Part shown: one piece after another, positions 20,918 through 31,392 of the stretch
Position numbering within the stretch: the stretch's first letter is position 1
How the letters are laid out: each line of letters opens with the position of its first letter
DNA from: Alloascoidea africana
Taxonomy: Eukaryota > Ascomycota > Alloascoideomycetes > Alloascoideales > Alloascoideaceae
Reading direction: 5' to 3'
DNA length: 64,000 nt
Assembly (NCBI GenBank): GCA_030581615.1
Contig: JAKTTT010000010.1
Location: forward strand, 310,001 to 374,000
The notes under the pieces: generated by a model
Database searches by the model: none
Seen by the model: the letters and a program-made list of their open reading frames with translations, nothing else
Told to the model about the DNA's origin: nothing
Made by a program: the position numbers and the translations under genes

Positions 20918-23350
20918 CTATGCAGTTGTTTCTTCCTTTTGTTTTTCATCCGAGTCTTTATTTATCTGTGTATTTTCCTTCTCTTCAGGTACTGTGGAAC
21001 GGAATAGATCTGTATGTCTTCTCTTTTGATTATCTCGGTTTTCCGCTATATTTAAATCGGATAAAACACCAGCGTTGAACAACTTTTCCGAAGCTGAACC
21101 AAACAAAACTTTATAATTGCCCAGAATTGAATCATTCAAACGTTCTTGTAATTTTTCGTATCTGTCTTGTAAACTTTCAAATTGCTTATATCTTGTTGAA
21201 AACGCCGCTTTTAGTTGTTGGTTATCAACGTACAACTGTTCTTTCTCTTTTTGTAGATTCGAAATTTCAGATTTGAGCTCTTCATAGGAGGTTGAAATAC
21301 CACTATTCTTATCATTCTCACTGACTTTTGCTTCCTCAAGCTTTGAAAGTTCTTGCTGTAATTGTTTGATCGTATTTTTGTTTTCTCTATTCTCGTCCAA
21401 TTCCTTGTCAAGTCGCGTTTTTAAAGCTGACGCATTTTTGAATTCCTGCAGCTCTTTGGTAATTGAGCCTATGCTCTGTTGCAACTCATTGGTACTGATC
21501 CCTGTGGCCTTCTCATCTGCTTTCGTGGACAAGGTTAGCGAGTCAAGTTTTTCACCCAACTCTTGTTTAAGTTCAGTCACCAGTGATGTTAGCGAGGCAA
21601 CATTCTTGCCTGTGTCCTTCGTTGAGCTCAAAGTATCAGAAAGATTCTCGAGTTTCGATTGTAGTTCAGACACCTTGGTCTCCAAAGAATCTTTCAACTC
21701 TTTGTTTGATAAAGACAGATCTTTGGTCAAACTATTGCTCTGTGTTTTGAACTGTTCAATTTCATCGTTTATCACATCCAAAATCCTTTTGGAGGTGTCT
21801 CCTCGTGATGAAGAATCTTCAAGAAATGTACTCAAACTGTTAATTTTTGTCACCAACTCATCAAACTTTGCATTTGTATCGATTTGAGCTTGAGATGTTG
21901 TACTCGAGGCAAGTTGTTCCTCAATTCCTGCAAGTTTTGCTACAATCGTTTCAATATTTTTTGTAAAATCGTTGCCATGCTTTAAAATAGCAGAAGTTTC
22001 CAGAATCGTTTTCACTTGTTCCAAATTTGCTTTTATAGCCAAAATCGACTCTTGTTCTTCTTCTACTGTGCCAACTGAAGGTTGTTGCTGAATACTTCTG
22101 TTTTGAATTGTCTTTCCCAAATTGTCCAATTTTTCTTCAAGCAGCTGCTTTAGTTCTTTTGTGGCGGTTGCATTTGCATTTATCGCTTCTCTTTCAGATG
22201 TTTCGGTCTTTGTATTCTTATTCTCAACCATCTCTTTAATACTAACCAATTCTTTCTTCAAATTCCCAAAAAGCTCGGATTCTTTGTTTACTAAAGAAGG
22301 AACACCTTCTTCCAATTTTTCGTACAATTTCCAAAGGACTTCCCTATCCGTAGCTTCTTTCCCCAGTAATTTTTTCAAATCTCCAAGACTTTTCACTATA
22401 TTGTCGATTTTGCCAATAAATGCAACGCTTTCTTTAAGAATAGGTGCACCGTCCAAAACTTTTTTAACAGAGGTAATTGAATTGTCAAGTTTCTTCGCAA
22501 CTGCTTTCTCCTCTCCATTGTTAGAACTTTCGGTCTCGGATGCTTGAATCCCGGAGGTGATGACTGATTCAAGTTCCTTCATTTCACGATTATACTCTTT
22601 GGAATAGGATTCCAATAGTTCAGATACCATTTTACGAACATCTTCAGTTGCGGAGGTATAATGTTTTTGGAGAGTATCAACATTGTCTTTATTCAATTTG
22701 ACCAAGTCCCCCTTTAGTTCTTTTAAAACGCGGTCGTAGCGCTCAAAAGCCGCTTTAACATCCTCGTTTAAAGTATCAACTTTGCCAACTGCTTTTTCCT
22801 CGTGTTCTTGCGCTGAAGAGGTCAGATTCTTGACTAGATCATCAACAATCTCGGAAACAGTGTTGTTTAAATTTGAAAGAAGGAGATTGTTTTCTTTGTT
22901 CATGTCCAGTACATCCGTATCTTTGAGCGAGGATTCGAGAGTCGCCAGCTTTAGCTGAATAGACTCGGTTTGTTTATTCAGATCGGTATACAGTTGTTGG
23001 CTGGTGTCGAGGGCCTTCACTAGCCTCTCATCGGTTTGATCCAGGAGCGATTTCGAACGTAGAGAAGACTCCAGTGACTGCTTGACATCACTCATGAGCT
23101 CTTTCAAAGCCACTGCATTTGCCTTTGAACGCTGATACAGGTTGTTGAAATCCTCTTGGGTCGCAACCACGCGTTCTGCTGATCCATCAACCTGTTTCCC
23201 CAAGGATTGGACATTCCCAAGAATGTTGTCCAGCTTGGACTCCAGGGCCTCTGTCGAGGCGTCCATGCCCAGCAGGCTTTTGGAGATTTTCACCTTTCCT
23301 ATCGGCCTTCCGAGCACCGAGTTTTGGGGGACAGAGGACGAGCTTTCCAT
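20918..23350 (-). CDS. Large coiled-coil protein, unidentified
   Basis: This is an intronless 810-residue frame I cannot assign to a family. After a short N-terminal segment (LGRPIGKVKISKSLLG) nearly the whole chain is predicted coiled coil, with heptad-like Leu/Ile spacing and abundant Lys, Glu, Asp, Ser and Asn, interrupted by several loops (for example near residues 280, 430 and 500). The C-terminal 80 residues (LNDSILGNYKVLFGSASEKLF and a Lys/Glu-rich tail) look non-coiled. There is no signal peptide or membrane segment. Composition resembles structural proteins of spindle pole, kinetochore or cell cortex, but this is only composition. It lies between UGO1 and PRP3, divergent from PRP3. 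Confidence 0.75.
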   Translation of the reverse strand: MESSSSVPQNSVLGRPIGKVKISKSLLGMDASTEALESKLDNILGNVQSLGKQVDGSAERVVATQEDFNNLYQRSKANAVALKELMSDVKQSLESSLRSKSLLDQTDERLVKALDTSQQLYTDLNKQTESIQLKLATLESSLKDTDVLDMNKENNLLLSNLNNTVSEIVDDLVKNLTSSAQEHEEKAVGKVDTLNEDVKAAFERYDRVLKELKGDLVKLNKDNVDTLQKHYTSATEDVRKMVSELLESYSKEYNREMKELESVITSGIQASETESSNNGEEKAVAKKLDNSITSVKKVLDGAPILKESVAFIGKIDNIVKSLGDLKKLLGKEATDREVLWKLYEKLEEGVPSLVNKESELFGNLKKELVSIKEMVENKNTKTETSEREAINANATATKELKQLLEEKLDNLGKTIQNRSIQQQPSVGTVEEEQESILAIKANLEQVKTILETSAILKHGNDFTKNIETIVAKLAGIEEQLASSTTSQAQIDTNAKFDELVTKINSLSTFLEDSSSRGDTSKRILDVINDEIEQFKTQSNSLTKDLSLSNKELKDSLETKVSELQSKLENLSDTLSSTKDTGKNVASLTSLVTELKQELGEKLDSLTLSTKADEKATGISTNELQQSIGSITKELQEFKNASALKTRLDKELDENRENKNTIKQLQQELSKLEEAKVSENDKNSGISTSYEELKSEISNLQKEKEQLYVDNQQLKAAFSTRYKQFESLQDRYEKLQERLNDSILGNYKVLFGSASEKLFNAGVLSDLNIAENRDNQKRRHTDLFRSTVPEEKENTQINKDSDEKQKEETTA

Positions 23351-23693
23351 GGAGGCTTTTTCGATGGAATGTTCAGGAGTAGAGAGGTGAGAGAAAGCCT
23401 TGATGGAGGAAAAGTACCCTCAAGGCGTGTTTCCCGTCGCCAGTTCGTCGCGAGAGCGCACAGAACGCGAAGAAGACAGTCCCCAGCAGAAGAAACTCGG
23501 CCACGACAGCAGGAAACGTTCCAGGCTACGCTTTCGGGGTTACGACAGGCTTTCAGAGCACCGAATCGTCTTTTCTGGGCCTTCTACCCGTTTGTCTCCT
23601 CGTCTGTTTACCTGATCTCTTCGCTTCGCAGGCCATCTTCACATTTTCCAACACTACACCTTACTCTTCTGCAACAGCCAGCTACTACTACTC
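23351..23693. other. Divergent promoter region, coiled-coil gene / PRP3
   Basis: This 343-bp region lies between divergent start codons. It is GC-richer than most intergenic sequence here, and short overlapping open frames continue into it from both genes. No specific site is recognised. Confidence 0.5.
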
Positions 23694-25322
23694 ATGGTGA
23701 AGCGACAGAGCTCGGATTCCGCGCAAAACGGGGGCGAAAAGCGCCAGAAGACCGGTGGCGTGAATCCGCAGGATGTTTTGGCACAGGCCAAGGCCAGAGC
23801 TGAGGAAGTCAAGCGGCGGATAATGGAGGCAAGAGGCAAACTTGCCCAACCTGCAACGGCACCAGCATCAGCATCACCTTCAGTTACTTCAAGGGCAGAT
23901 GAGATAAAGGCGAAAATAGCAGCTGCAAAGTCAAGACTGGCCCAGAATCGACCGAGCGACCAAAGGCCCCAGAATGGGAACGGTGCTCATGATAATGGTA
24001 GTGGTAATGACGACCAGAGAAACAAACGAGGGCTAGACATAGCACTTCATCCACGGTTGGTGAATCAATCGGTGGTGGCTCCAGATAAAACGAATGAAAA
24101 GCAACTTTTAAAAGAAAATCCTCTATTGGCCAGACACAATAGAGATGCGGGAGAGGATGAAGATGAAAGAAACAATCCATATTTCGACCCTTCTTTGACA
24201 CAGAGGCCGGTGGAGAGGCGACACAGAGATCTGGTGTTCAACGAGCATGGCAGATACATTGCCAAAGCGGAAGAGCTGAGGAGGAAAGCCAGGGCGGAGG
24301 AAATCAGTAGAATAATTAGGGAAAAAAGTGAAGCGGTGGGTGCAAAGCCAGATGAGACTCTGGCGGAGCAAAAATTCAAGGTACCACGGCCTCCTGTTGT
24401 CGAGTGGTGGGACGAGCCGTATCTGAAGGAAAAAACCTATGACAAGATTGAGGATGATCGTTTTCTACGGATAGACGGTGAGGACTCGGAGATTGATGCG
24501 CTTATCCTCCATCCGATCCCGATTCCCGCTCCGTGGTCCAATAAAGAACCCATTCGGCCCAGAATTTACTTGACGAAGAAAGAATTGAAGAAGAAGAGAA
24601 AGAACGATCGGATGGAGAGACACAAGGTGAAGCAGGACCGAATCCGACTTGGTCTGGATCCTGCTCCTCCGCCAAAAGTGAAATTAAACAACCTGATGAA
24701 TGCTCTATCTCATGAAACCATTAGGGACCCTACACAGGTTGAACTCCAGGTGAGACGGGAGGTCAAGGAGCGCCATGACGCTCATGTTAAGATGAACGAG
24801 GAAAACAAACTGACGAAAGAACAGAGACTTGAAAAGAAGGAGACAAAGGAGGCCCATGATCTGGAGCGGAATGGACTTTTCTGTGCTGTGTTCAAAGTAC
24901 AAAGTCTTGCGAATCCTCAACATCGGTTCAAAGTGAATAAGAATGCAGTACAGATGAACCTTACTGGAATAACGATACAAAATTCGAGTTTTAACCTGAT
25001 TATTGTTGAAGGTCCATCCAAATCTGTAAATTTTTACAAAAAATTGATGATGAATCGAATCAAATGGCAGGAGAAAGCCCCACCGAGAAGACCTCAGGAA
25101 GGAGAGCCAATGGATGAAGATGAGGATGAAGTGGAAGAAGAAGAAGCGGATTTGAGTGGTAACAAATGCGAATTGATCTGGGAAGGACTGTTGCGAACTG
25201 CAAATTTCAAGAAATGGTCCTCGCGGCCTACAGAAAGTGAAGAAGAGGCAATTCAAGTGTTGGAGAGACATGGTGCTGAGAATTACTGGATACAGGCAAA
25301 ATGTTTTGAAGCCGAAGCCTGA
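23694..25322 (+). CDS. PRP3: U4/U6 snRNP protein Prp3
   Basis: Prp3 binds U4/U6 snRNA and is needed for the U4/U6.U5 tri-snRNP in splicing. The 542-residue product contains a lysine/alanine-rich N-terminus with two AxAEEIKxKI-like helices, then the Prp3 domain: NPYFDP, HRDLVFNEHGRYIAKAEELR, a WWDEPYL block, and the conserved LHPIPIPAPW. The C-terminal ferredoxin-like RNA-binding domain follows (FKVQSLANPQHRFKVNKNA, LIIVEGPSKSVNFYKKLMMNRIKW, CELIWEGLL and AENYWIQAKCF). An acidic linker occurs near residue 475. It has no intron. It is convergent with DDL1 with only 70 bp between stop codons. Confidence 0.95.
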   Translation: MVKRQSSDSAQNGGEKRQKTGGVNPQDVLAQAKARAEEVKRRIMEARGKLAQPATAPASASPSVTSRADEIKAKIAAAKSRLAQNRPSDQRPQNGNGAHDNGSGNDDQRNKRGLDIALHPRLVNQSVVAPDKTNEKQLLKENPLLARHNRDAGEDEDERNNPYFDPSLTQRPVERRHRDLVFNEHGRYIAKAEELRRKARAEEISRIIREKSEAVGAKPDETLAEQKFKVPRPPVVEWWDEPYLKEKTYDKIEDDRFLRIDGEDSEIDALILHPIPIPAPWSNKEPIRPRIYLTKKELKKKRKNDRMERHKVKQDRIRLGLDPAPPPKVKLNNLMNALSHETIRDPTQVELQVRREVKERHDAHVKMNEENKLTKEQRLEKKETKEAHDLERNGLFCAVFKVQSLANPQHRFKVNKNAVQMNLTGITIQNSSFNLIIVEGPSKSVNFYKKLMMNRIKWQEKAPPRRPQEGEPMDEDEDEVEEEEADLSGNKCELIWEGLLRTANFKKWSSRPTESEEEAIQVLERHGAENYWIQAKCFEAEA

Positions 25323-25392
25323 GAGTAGGTGAAAGTCATTTTCTTTTTAATATTTATGTTTTATACTAGTGTCTGTTTCTATGTACATATAA

Positions 25393-28167
25393 TCACAATC
25401 CACCATAAGAAACGCTTGGAAATGAAAACAGGGAATCCGAGGAGTAACCGTTTGAGGTATCTGTGCCAGAGCTTAAAACTGCACATTTTCCAGAAAGTTT
25501 CTTATCGCTCTTGCTTAACAGTTCCTGTAGCAAAAAATAGGCCATGTTTTCATCCTCAAAGTAGCCAACATGAGCACCGATGACAGCCACTATCGACAGA
25601 TCTAGATATCCTTCTGGAAGTGAATAATCCACACGGCCGTTTCTATTCAACGCATTCAATTTTTTGAACGATTCATGGGGGATGGCAGTCCTACTATCTT
25701 TATCCTCCTTGATTTCTTCTTCTTTACTCTTTGCAGAAATGTTTTCTTGATCTGCAGATATCAAACGCTCAAGATCTTGGGTCATGCCTTTTCCAATACC
25801 AATTTTCCCAAGTTCACTGGCAAGCGCGGAAGAAACGTTGATACTGCTAACGTCTGACCATAACTTGCCCAACTTTGCCACACGGCTAGATATCTCGCCT
25901 CCTAAAGACGCAAGCTCTGCAATTTGAAGATTTATGTCCTTTTTCACATATGGCGTTTGTTCGGGTTCGTACCGTGCCATTCGTGGAGATATCATGGGTT
26001 CCATTCGATACGCGACTGGATCACAGGGATGGAAAATGTTGTACAGGTTGCTTACTTTAGGATTGATCGTGTCCATTCCAGACGCCCATTTGCTGTTTCT
26101 CTTACATGAATCGGCATTATCGTGTTTGATGTCGTTTGATGTTTCTTCCAATCTTGGCGATATTCGTGTCCTTCTCATGAGTTTAAAAGCACCTACTGGA
26201 GACCCAACAGCAAAGAAGTTTTCAACCTCAAAGTCCAACTGTGATTCATTCTCCATAGTATCCAATTTCCCCGTTTTATCATTTTGCTCTCCGAGAATGT
26301 CAAGTGTAATTGCCGAACCAAGAGAATGGGCCAGAATGCTGACCTTCCCATTGAAGGTTGGATTTTTATCCTTGTATAATTTGTAGACTCGATTACACTC
26401 TTCCACAACGGCTGCTTTTATCAAGTTTGAGTAATGGGGTTCGTAGTAAAGCAGAATATCAAGGAGAACATAACCAACAATGTTCCTCACTGAGCGAATG
26501 CTATTGACACTAATATCATCGAGAGTGGTATACTCGTCATCATCATGATCATGATCATCATAAGCATCGTCTTTTTTCAAGCCAGTTTGTTTCTTCTTCT
26601 GTCTTGCAAAATCCACCTTGTGTCTCCATGATATTGGCAACAGTTGAACACGGTTATTTGTCCTTACATAGTCGTATTTACGCTTGTTGAAATTTGGGTT
26701 CTTGGCATCAATCACAAGATTGGGATCCACGAGTAGAGGAAGTTTACCAGATTCTGCAAAAACCGTTTTCATTGTACGTCGTAATTGGTTTATCGAATGG
26801 GAAAAACTTATGGATTCGATTTTGGAACTTAGATTCTGCCCAATTCCGTGAATACAAAGAACCAAATGGTCTATGTCTCTATCTCTCGCACTGGGGACCG
26901 AGTTTGATGAACTTGAACCAAAGTCGTTTTCCATCACTTTTTTGTTTGCAGCGTCCAATGACGCTTCAGTTTTCGTTTTCAAGGAAGAGCTTGGGGATGC
27001 AAGCTCCGAAATCATTTCGATTTTTGATTTTGAAGATACTTTAATCTCTTCATCATGATCAAATTCAATTTCACTCTTATTATTCTCTTTTTTCCCTTTT
27101 CCCTTGCGTTTGGAATCTGGACTTGTTCCGCGGACCACTTTGGAAGTGCCGGGCAAAACCAGTTCCGGCAGATTCTGCAACAGAGCGTTTGGAATCTTTG
27201 CAAACAAAGAGTTGGACATGAGATGGGCAGATACGCTGGTGGATCCGTCTCCCACGTTGTATAGCGCATATTTGAATCTGTCTGAGACATTCAGGTTGTA
27301 TAGCGATGCTGGGGGTAGTTCCTCATCAATGCTTTGCTTTTCTTCTTTCTTTGGTTCCAAACTTTGTTTCTCTATTGATGGCAACACTTTCCGGTATCCT
27401 TTTTCCAAAGCCTGTGCCAGGATTTCTTTGCAGGGTAGATCATCGTTATGGAACCATGTGCCACGGCGAATCTCGTAGATTGGGCCTTCCCAATAAACCG
27501 GCTCCAGTTGTCTTTTAACCAAGTCTACTTGGAACAACTTGTCCTCAAGGACCGGTATTATTATAGGAGTAGAAAGTCCGTCTTGAGGATGGGTACTTGC
27601 GGACTCAGCAGGATCTTGGCCCAAGCGGCTATAATGATGCTCTATTCTTCTGGAATCGTACAGACTAAAAGGGACAAACTTGGCTGGCTCTTTCGAAGCA
27701 GCGCCTGAGGATGGCGACGGCGAGGCACCTGGATAGTTGAGGTTGGTCGGTCTCCATTTGGGGACATCGGATGCGTAGTACCATCTATGTCAAGCAGACT
27801 TTAGTTAGATGATGCACATGTATTGTATAGATCTGGTGCGAGTCTGCAGAAAGAGAGAAAGAGAAAAGAAAGAGAGAATCACTCTTTTTGCTTACCTTAC
27901 AGTTGGTTCTTTATCCGTGGGAGCATATTCCGTTCCTTTGTCTTTCTCGGAGTCGCTGACAGACTTCTCCAGATGGTTGCTAGTGTTGAAAAAGTTTCTT
28001 CTCGGTTGTTTTCGTAGCAGACGTTTACTCTCAGATTGGAGATGATATCGGCATTTGAACTGTGTTTGTGGGAGTCTTGTAAAATACTGTAATGCGTCGA
28101 ATCTGCCCAGTCGATGGCAAAGATGAGAAGGATTACTTGCTTGGGGGATATGGCGAATAGCGAGCAT
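25393..28167 (-). CDS. DDL1: Mitochondrial DDHD-domain phospholipase Ddl1
   Basis: Ddl1 is a phospholipase A1 of mitochondria acting on cardiolipin and other phospholipids. Exon 1 is 28167..27896 and exon 2 is 27784..25393, giving 887 residues; donor GTAAGC, acceptor ACATAG, phase AG|A. The join produces TVRWYYASDVPKWRP, the conserved start of the family. The first 60 residues are Arg-rich with few acids, a plausible mitochondrial presequence. VLCIHGIGQN is the oxyanion-side motif and ILAHSLGSAITLDIL holds the nucleophile Ser. The DDHD region follows: FAVGSPVGAFKLM, HPCDPVAYRMEP, RVDYSLPEG and GAHVGYFEDEN. Acidic low-complexity inserts lie near residues 290 and 450. The upstream exon cannot be left out because the family N-terminus is otherwise lost. 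Confidence 0.93.
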
Positions 28168-28660
28168 TCTGTCTCATCTGCCGATGGAGTGTTAGGGCAA
28201 TGAAGCGTAAAGCTTGCGACTACACAGAAGAAGGCGTGAGTATGTTTATTCTTATGTCTGTGTTTGTATGTGCTTGCACTGTATGGGTATTCCGAAATCA
28301 GGTGGAGATGGAGATGGAGATTGGTGAAGGTGAATGGAAAAAGAGAAGGTTTGCTTGGTTGTTTCGGAACTCGGCCACATAAACGCCGCCAAGAGGAAAC
28401 AAACAATAGAACTTTCTCGGGGAAATACACACATGCCTACGATAATATTTGTAGAGTTTGTGTTTTTTTTTTGGGTAGAGACAAGACTCGGAAAAGTACA
28501 TTACTTTTGTGTAAGGGGAGTGTGCCAAATATCTATTAGGGAGATTGAAGTAGTTATTCTCGTCAAGGTATATCACAAAAGGAACAGGAAACAAAAAAGA
28601 TAATCGCAATAGTTTTTTTGTTAAAAAAAAAAAGAATAAAAAAGGGAGAAAAGGAATCGA
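28168..28660. other. Intergenic region, ORM gene 3' end to DDL1 5' end
   Basis: This 493-bp region holds the DDL1 promoter and the ORM 3' flank. It contains a short GA-rich stretch near 28306-28325 and poly(A) near 28623. No gene is seen. Confidence 0.5.
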
Positions 28661-29436
28661 TTAGTATTCCTTATACTCGGTGGTAATTTCTGGAAAATTA
28701 ACCCGTAGTCGATGAGTCTAGAAAAAACACCAGTTGCGGCCAGTTAGCATTCGAGAGATGTAAGATAAAATGAGGAAGACATAAACATTTCAGAACACTT
28801 ACACTGGGCAGTTTAGGGACCACACCCACCAGACAGATCAAGAAATTGATGACAAACATGTTCAGGTCGTAGTGGCTATAATGTGTCGAGATTAAAAAAA
28901 GTCCTACGGGTACTCCAAGCAAAAACTTTCTCGCTGGAGTGTACTGGTCTCCGCCGTCGATCTGTTCCCACATTGTGAGGTTATCGTACGCGCCACCGTT
29001 GAACTCGAACGGCGTGCCTTTAAAGCCGTGAAACATGATGTAGGAGCCGATAACGTATGTCAGGTTTGTCAGAGTCCAGGAAAGCTCTTGGCTGAGCCAG
29101 GGCAGAAAATCGAAGGATATCTTGAGAAGAGCAATGATGAAGATGTGTATGACCCAGGCGCCTAGAGATAAGCAAAACCAAGGGTTAGAATATCATAAAC
29201 TGGCATACCAAAGGCACAAAGCACCAGACAGGTCTTGCGCACAGCTAATCATAGTAAGATTATTGGGGACTTGAGCACAGACCTTTGTAGTAGACCCATT
29301 CCGCATTAATGTTCGGGTTTATGACCTGGTCTGCTTCTTCCTCGACGGTTTCTGGTTCCACATGCGTTATGGAGATGATACTCGATGATCTCTTTCTGAT
29401 TCCGTGATCCCCGTCATCGGGCGGTGCTAAGCTCAT
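28661..29436 (-). CDS. ORM-family regulator of serine palmitoyltransferase
   Basis: Orm proteins are ER membrane inhibitors of serine palmitoyltransferase, controlling sphingolipid synthesis. Exons are 29436..29283, 29161..28803 and 28717..28661, 189 residues in total. The joins give INPNINAEWVYYKGAW and VVPKLPSTHRLRVNF, both highly conserved. Intron 1 has an unusual donor GTCTGT with branch TTCTAAC; intron 2 has GTAAGT and GCTAAC. The core FHGFKGTPFEFNGGAYDNLT and WEQIDGGDQYTPARKFL is diagnostic. The N-terminus carries RKRSSSIIS, matching the serine cluster that Ypk1 phosphorylates in yeast Orm1 and Orm2 to relieve inhibition. It cannot be decided whether it corresponds to ORM1 or ORM2; probably it is the single ancestral gene. 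Confidence 0.95.
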
Positions 29437-29754
29437 TTATAGTACAGTGAATCTTTAGTGGTATGTGCAGTGGAATAAAAAGATTGTGAGATGTAAACAG
29501 GAAATGTGCGGAGGGAGGGAGGTTCTCTCACTCTCTTCTCCAAAATAAAATCGCCTGGAAAGGAAACAAAAAAGTCAAACGACAAAAGGCAAAATCATTT
29601 CATATTCATAATATCTACGAGAGCTTGTATATATATTTATAAAAGGTATAGTACACACGCCGGGCTGGGGTCTCCAGTCTCCAGTCTTCAGTCTCCAGTC
29701 TGTAGCTGGAGCTGCAACTGGGCCTCAGTCCGGCGACAGGCTCCTCCGTCTTCT
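29437..29754. other. Intergenic region, AHC1-like 3' end to ORM 5' end
   Basis: This 318-bp stretch contains the period-7 repeat listed separately and nothing else recognisable. A TATATATT element lies near 29629. Confidence 0.45.
29670..29704 (+). repeat. GTCTCCA heptamer tandem repeat
   Basis: Five 7-bp units of the form GTCTNNA (mostly GTCTCCA) lie head to tail in the 3' flank of the AHC1-like gene. A second locus with a GTCT core and the same period lies at 44318-44381. Confidence 0.85.
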
Positions 29755-31392
29755 TCAGTGCACGCTGGAGCGCAAAAAATAGTGCGAGCGGATCGGAGCG
29801 GCTGGGGTTTGCGACGAATCGCCGCGGGCTCGGGGCTGCTGCGTAGGAGAAGAAGAGAGCCGCGGTGTCGGGCTCGTTTTCTTGCAAGACGGGCGGGCAT
29901 TCTTGGGGCGGAATCCCAGAGCCCTGCTCTTTCGTCGTCTGCCCTTGGTGCTGCCCAGCATCGACGAGGACTTGCCTGATCCTGGTCCGGCCGTCCGTTC
30001 GAGGACGCTGTCCACGTCGATGTTCAACTTTCGGGCCTCTGCGATCGTCCGGTCGAATGGCGTCCCCGTCGAGCGCTCGAGCTGAGATTTGCCCGCTGTT
30101 GCTTGTTCTTGCTCCTCCTCCTCCTCCTCCTCATCCAAAAAAAGATGGCTTCTCGTGACACGTACTGTGGTGTCCTTGACAAGTGCATCAAAGTCCCCTT
30201 GGAACGGTTTCCGACGTTTCGTTTTCCTAAGCAAGAGTTGAATGTTGCCGGTGCTCGTCGTCATCTCGCCAACGGACCGTTTTTTCAGTTGATCCAGGGG
30301 CGATATTGAGATGGAGGATTGCGCTCTTCTTGGGTTTGGGTTTGGGTTTAGGTCGGTATTGGCATTAACGTCTATTTCTGGCCCTTCGCCCAAGTTATGG
30401 CCATCACCGGTCTGTTGCTCCATTTTCATAAGTGCTTCTTTACCCATCTCATCCTGGTCTTCGATCACAACGCCACAAGTGTCAACAGCTTCCTGGTGGC
30501 AGGAATACTCCTTGCCATGTGAAAGTCTACAGTGGTTGATAAAGCCCTGTGCGCCTGCAAAATTGCTACGAGAGCAAAAATGGCATACCAGCCTGACCAA
30601 AACATTGTCTTTCCGTCGGCATAAACAATGTATCGCACTCTGGTATTGTCTGCTTGGCCGTAGTGAAGAGGTTTGAGAGCGGGTCTTTTTGGTTGAGGTT
30701 GAGGTTGAGGTCGAGGTCGAGGTCGAGGTCGAGGAGGCTCCTTTAAAGTCTACACTTCTAAATTTTGGTGTCGTTGCCATCATTTCAACCCCTTGTTGCT
30801 CTTTCTCCAGTGACTGTCGAAAAGTGGTATCAGTTTCCGTTGGAGCCTCTTTGAACGTACCGTTATTTCTTGCTGCTGTGCAATCCTTAATCCGCTTCAT
30901 CAGTTGCTGCACCTTTGCGATTTCGTCTTCTATCGTTCGGAGTTCTCTGTGCTTGAGCATCACTTCAAAGTCGAACTGGTCCGAGATGACCTGACGCGCA
31001 CTTTCTAGCTGGGACTCGTCGAGATTTGCGTCCTTTTGATGATGATGATGATGGCTATTGCCGGGGACAGTTTGCCGATGCTGTTGCTGGAGTGAGCTCT
31101 GGTCGTTGAAGGCAATGGTCTTGGAATCGTCGGCTGCCTCGGAACCAGGCACATAGGGGGGCGAGGGATACGGATTCTGGCTTTCCTCGCACGAGTCCAC
31201 TTGTTCAGCAGCAAGCAGGTCTTGTATCGTCGAAGAGGAGGTGGTGGTCGAGACAAACGAGGAGATGGGAGAAAGATCCATAATCCGGTTCAGCAAGACG
31301 GAGCAGACGTCCAGGCTCTTTTCGTGCAAGTGCAAGTGCAAGAATTCGGGGAGGATTCGCGACGGCTTCTTTGGGTCCAGGTGTTTGGCCAT
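29755..31392 (-). CDS. AHC1: Ahc1-like ADA complex protein with C2H2-type zinc finger
   Basis: Ahc1 is a subunit specific to the ADA histone acetyltransferase complex. The first ATG is at 31392 (MAKHLDPKKP), giving 545 residues. Near residues 270-320 is a Cys/His module: CLCRRKDNVLVRLVCHFC with two CxxC-like pairs, then GFINHCRLSHGKEY with the His pair, and HQEAVDTCG after it; this arrangement fits the AHC1-like C2H2 finger family. A PPYVPGSE segment lies upstream of a helix-forming stretch with [25 protein letters not shown] run is encoded by a GAGGTN repeat. The DDL1-ORM-AHC1 order agrees with the S. cerevisiae neighbours DDL1 (YOR022C) and AHC1 (YOR023C), which supports the call. The rest of the chain is low-complexity and basic. 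Confidence 0.65.
   Translation of the reverse strand: MAKHLDPKKPSRILPEFLHLHLHEKSLDVCSVLLNRIMDLSPISSFVSTTTSSSTIQDLLAAEQVDSCEESQNPYPSPPYVPGSEAADDSKTIAFNDQSSLQQQHRQTVPGNSHHHHHQKDANLDESQLESARQVISDQFDFEVMLKHRELRTIEDEIAKVQQLMKRIKDCTAARNNGTFKEAPTETDTTFRQSLEKEQQGVEMMATTPKFRSVDFKGASSTSTSTSTSTSTSTKKTRSQTSSLRPSRQYQSAIHCLCRRKDNVLVRLVCHFCSRSNFAGAQGFINHCRLSHGKEYSCHQEAVDTCGVVIEDQDEMGKEALMKMEQQTGDGHNLGEGPEIDVNANTDLNPNPNPRRAQSSISISPLDQLKKRSVGEMTTSTGNIQLLLRKTKRRKPFQGDFDALVKDTTVRVTRSHLFLDEEEEEEEQEQATAGKSQLERSTGTPFDRTIAEARKLNIDVDSVLERTAGPGSGKSSSMLGSTKGRRRKSRALGFRPKNARPSCKKTSPTPRLSSSPTQQPRARGDSSQTPAAPIRSHYFLRSSVH
30691..30734 (+). repeat. GAGGTN hexamer repeat inside the AHC1-like gene
   Basis: About seven hexamers of GAGGTT or GAGGTC encode an alternating Ser-Thr run on the opposite strand. 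It is in frame and probably variable in length between strains. Confidence 0.85.

Noticed and set aside
21366-22547. Plus-strand open frames opposite the coiled-coil gene
   Set aside because: They are complements of a Lys/Glu/Ser-rich coding frame, which yields Phe/Ser-rich shadows; no similarity to a real family.
29506-29979. Plus-strand open frame over the AHC1-like 3' end
   Set aside because: It overlaps the repeat and the coding end of the opposite gene and has low-complexity Arg/Ser composition.
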